Part shown: positions 4,925 through 7,111 of the stretch, in pieces
Numbering within the stretch: the first letter of the stretch is position 1
How the letters are laid out: each line of letters opens with the position of its first letter
Source of the DNA: Phycisphaerae bacterium
GTDB lineage: Bacteria > Planctomycetota > Phycisphaerae > JAJVII01
NCBI GenBank assembly: GCA_028706835.1
Contig: JAQTVL010000229.1
Location: 1 to 7,111, forward strand
Reading direction: 5' to 3'
DNA: 7,111 nucleotides
Notes under the pieces: generated by a model
Told to the model about the DNA's origin: nothing
The model's input: only the letters and a program-made list of their open reading frames with translations
Database searches by the model: none
Program-made: the position numbers and the translations under genes

Positions 4925-6961
4925 TTACGCCAGCTCGCTCAGTAGAACGCTGCTGAGCTGAATGTCTTCCTTGTTCGCCGAATAGACCACCCAAAGCCGG
5001 CCAGCGGCGACCGTCGCGTTAGGGTACTGGAACCCGCCGGCCTTGTGCATTCCACCCAGGCGGGCCCGGGCGGATGGATCGTGCTGGAGCGTGACCGCCC
5101 GGTTGAACGTCAGCCCGTCGGGACTGAGCACGACGGCCAGCAGTCTTCGTCGGGTGTCGTCGGCGGTCGGATTGCAGACCAGCGCAACCCTTTGAGCGAT
5201 CCCGTCGTTGACAGCCAGCGCGTGGAACTTGGACTGGGCGTCGGGCAGGTCGGTCGGCAGCGGCGAGGTCCAGTGTTCGCCGCCGTCGCGACTGTCGCTG
5301 ACGAACAGCCGACGCGAGCCGCCGTCGTCGCGCATCAGCGTGCGGATCGCCCGGCAGCCGGTGCGGAACCAGCTCGGCTCGCTCAACTTCCAGCCGTCGG
5401 AACGCGGGGCGAGGATCACCTTCCGCCAATCGCCGATCCCATCGCGGCCGCCGATGGCCATCACCGCACTGTGTTGCGCGTCGACGCCGGGCCAGAGCCA
5501 CGCGCCGTCCGACCGGCCCGGCGCCAGGCGCGGGGACTCGTTGGCGTAGAACCCGTCCAGGGCCAGCCCGACATGCCGCCACGCCCCGCCCTGCCACTGG
5601 AACGCGTCGGTCGCCAGGTCCTCCCAGCATCGACCGGGCACCAGTTCGCCCTCGACATAGCGGGCCCGCGTGCAGCGGGTCGCGAGCAGGTAGAGTTCGC
5701 CGCCGCGAGCCCAGAAGCCCGCGTTGGTCCACCGATTCTTGCCTTCGGGCGTGGGCATCACCGGCTGCGGCGCCGACCACGTCACGCCGTCGCCGCTGGT
5801 GGCGAACTGCACAATCTGGCCGGGGTTGTCCTCGTTCATCCGCCCCGCCGACCACGCGGCGAAATATCGGCCCCCGAAGACCGTGATCGCCGCGTGGTGG
5901 TTGTAGCCGAACCCGTCTTCGACCGCGCGATACAGCGTCACGTGCGAGGCCTTGGCCGGAGGCCGCCGGAGGCCTTCGTCAAGCACCTCGGGCGTGATCA
6001 CGTGTACCGGCGGCAATTTGCCGGAGGTGGCGGCGTGCGACTCGGACGTCCCGTCGCCACGCGCCGCGGTCATCCGCCCCGTAGCGGCCACTGCGGCGGC
6101 GAGCGCGTCATACTGGGCCGGGTCGACCGCATCGTGAGGCCGCCTTGCCCGGCCGGCGGGAAGCCCCAGGCTGACCATCAGCCGCTTCAGCGTCGCAATC
6201 AGGTTGGTCGATTTTGCGAGCGTCGCGGCGATCGCGCCATAGGTCTTCACCATGCCCTGGTCGCCGCCCGCGGCCCGCAGCGCCTCAGCCGGCAGGGCGT
6301 TGACCAGCGGGTCGATCGTGCCGTTGGCGCCGGCGGGCGCAAAGACCGGCTGCATGTGGGCGTTGCCGGAGTAGATCAGGAACTCCGGGCGAACCAGCTT
6401 GCGGACGGCCGCCACGCGATCGGTACTTTGCGACGATTCCTTGATGCCGATGTATGCGCCCGAGAACTTGTTGGCCAGTTCGGCGATGTGCTCGGTGGGC
6501 CAATTCAGCCCCGTCCGTGCCGGATTGTGATAGAACAGCAGCGGAATCCGGCCTTTGACGTGATCGGCGATGTCGCCGAGATACCGCTCCAGGCCGAGCG
6601 GCGACGGCGTCTGGAACCACGGCGTCAGGATGCAGGCCGCGTCGCACCCGCAATCGGCAGCCAGGGCCGTGAAGCGTTCAGCCTCCCGGGTCGTCACCGC
6701 GCCGGCGCCGGCGAGGATTTGCAGCCGGCCGTTGGCCTGGCGGATGGCCGCCTCGTAGAGTTTGCGGCGATCGTCCAGGTCGAGAGTGTAAGCTTCGCTG
6801 GTAGTGCCGGTCACCAGCAGGCCGGTGATGCCCGACGCCGCGAGATACTCGACGATCGCGCGGAACGCGGAGAGGTCGACCTGCTCGTCCGCGTCAAACG
6901 GCGTGACGATCGGAGCAAAGACCCCACCGGTAATCCTGGCCTTGGCCATCCTGCTGTTCAC
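4925..6961 (-). CDS. Fusion of DHDPS/N-acetylneuraminate-lyase-type aldolase and sialidase-like propeller
   Basis: The 678-residue protein has two parts. Residues about 8-292 are a class I pyruvate-aldolase TIM barrel of the DapA/NanA family: GVFAPIVTPF (13-22), GTTSE (52-56, usually GTTGE), catalytic Tyr144 in FYHNPARTG, Schiff-base Lys174 in GIKESS, and SGNA (198-201). Family members make or cleave 4-hydroxy-2-oxo acids. The Arg in PARTG is DapA-like, so substrate cannot be called. After a linker (about 293-318), residues 319-678 form a BNR/sialidase-like propeller with Asp boxes SGDGVTW (389-395) and SRDGGEHW (557-564), a weak one at 613-619, and the C-terminal QYPNA...WVVYSANKEDI seen in BNR_2 proteins. 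No FRIP arginine motif is seen, so glycosidase activity is unproven. No signal peptide is present, so it is probably cytoplasmic. The start is GTG 6961 (GAGAAG 6 nt upstream) or ATG 6949; the choice is open. Confidence 0.85.
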   Translation of the reverse strand: MNSRMAKARITGGVFAPIVTPFDADEQVDLSAFRAIVEYLAASGITGLLVTGTTSEAYTLDLDDRRKLYEAAIRQANGRLQILAGAGAVTTREAERFTALAADCGCDAACILTPWFQTPSPLGLERYLGDIADHVKGRIPLLFYHNPARTGLNWPTEHIAELANKFSGAYIGIKESSQSTDRVAAVRKLVRPEFLIYSGNAHMQPVFAPAGANGTIDPLVNALPAEALRAAGGDQGMVKTYGAIAATLAKSTNLIATLKRLMVSLGLPAGRARRPHDAVDPAQYDALAAAVAATGRMTAARGDGTSESHAATSGKLPPVHVITPEVLDEGLRRPPAKASHVTLYRAVEDGFGYNHHAAITVFGGRYFAAWSAGRMNEDNPGQIVQFATSGDGVTWSAPQPVMPTPEGKNRWTNAGFWARGGELYLLATRCTRARYVEGELVPGRCWEDLATDAFQWQGGAWRHVGLALDGFYANESPRLAPGRSDGAWLWPGVDAQHSAVMAIGGRDGIGDWRKVILAPRSDGWKLSEPSWFRTGCRAIRTLMRDDGGSRRLFVSDSRDGGEHWTSPLPTDLPDAQSKFHALAVNDGIAQRVALVCNPTADDTRRRLLAVVLSPDGLTFNRAVTLQHDPSARARLGGMHKAGGFQYPNATVAAGRLWVVYSANKEDIQLSSVLLSELA

Positions 6962-7009
6962 TCTCGGCTTCTCAGGTACATGTCCTGGCCCGACCGCACA
7001 AAGAACCGT

Positions 7010-7015
7010 ATTCTA
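7010..7015 (-). promoter_or_regulatory. Possible -10 box upstream of the aldolase-sialidase gene
   Basis: TAGAAT on the - strand (7015 to 7010) matches the TATAAT consensus at five of six positions and would give a leader of roughly 40 nt before GTG 6961. The -35 region at 17-bp spacing is TTTTCG, only three of six matches to TTGACA, so this is a weak candidate. It lies in the 91-bp gap after the partial upstream gene. Confidence 0.3.
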
Positions 7016-7052
7016 CCCCGAACGTCGCCGGACGAAAAACCGAATTTGCCGA

Positions 7053-7111
7053 TCAGTACAGGGCCGACGCAATGTAGTCCGCCAGGTCGTCGCCGGGGCG
7101 CGGATTCAGTT
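7053..7111 (-). CDS. C-terminal fragment of an unidentified gene running off the window
   Basis: Reading leftward from 7109, the frame gives LNPRPGDDLADYIASALY followed by TGA at 7055-7053. Sixteen of the 18 codons end in G or C, like the neighbouring genes, and the ending looks like a normal amphipathic C-terminal helix. The fragment is too short to name the family. It is on the same strand as the aldolase-sialidase gene, 91 bp upstream of it, and could belong to the same operon. No clear terminator separates them. Confidence 0.6.
   Translation of the reverse strand, partial: LNPRPGDDLADYIASALY

Noticed and set aside
4925..6073. The sialidase-like half as a separate gene starting at ATG 6073
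   Set aside because: The frame is continuous with the aldolase half. The upstream bases show only a G-rich run directly against the ATG, with no well-spaced ribosome binding site.
1265..6961. A complete sialic-acid utilisation cluster
   Set aside because: No transporter, kinase, epimerase or regulator of that pathway is present, and the aldolase keeps DapA-like features, so the pathway cannot be claimed.

Overview
This is a 7.1 kb window of GC-rich bacterial DNA. The gene set points to a planctomycete or related PVC-group bacterium: a secreted FG-GAP/VCBS propeller protein, a sialidase-like propeller fused to an aldolase, a lipoprotein phosphoesterase and an EMC3/TMCO1-like membrane protein. 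This assignment is inferred from family recognition only. No rRNA, tRNA, CRISPR array or transposase is visible.

Layout. On the + strand, 9-980 encodes a membrane protein with the plan of the DUF106 (EMC3/TMCO1, Oxa1 superfamily) insertase-like family. Its true start may lie beyond the window edge. All other genes read leftward on the - strand. From the right edge these are: the last 18 codons of an unidentified gene (7053-7111); a fusion of a DHDPS/NAL-type aldolase with a sialidase-like propeller (4925-6961); a secreted FG-GAP repeat protein (2954-4852); and a purple-acid-phosphatase-like metallophosphoesterase lipoprotein (1265-2833). The last of these is best started at a GTG at 2833, not at the upstream ATG at 2881. 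The 284 bp between the two converging genes (981-1264) is non-coding and packed with inverted and direct repeats.

Transcription. The aldolase-sialidase and FG-GAP genes are 72 bp apart and may be co-transcribed. A strong nested hairpin followed by six U residues lies 26 nt after the FG-GAP stop codon. Its two non-Watson-Crick positions are G.U pairs only in the - strand RNA, so it is best read as an intrinsic terminator for that gene. It ends about 20 nt before the ribosome binding site of the phosphoesterase gene. That gene is therefore either expressed by read-through (attenuation) or from an unusually close start site.

Function. The three complete - strand products are a cytoplasmic-looking aldolase/propeller fusion and two exported proteins. 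Sugar-acid (possibly sialic-acid-like) metabolism is a reasonable guess for the fusion, but nothing ties all three into one pathway. I see no convincing new defence or mobile system. The items most worth a second look are the fusion protein, the altered metal-binding motifs of the phosphoesterase, the EMC3-like protein with its large extra domain, the inter-gene terminator and the convergent-gene repeat cluster.
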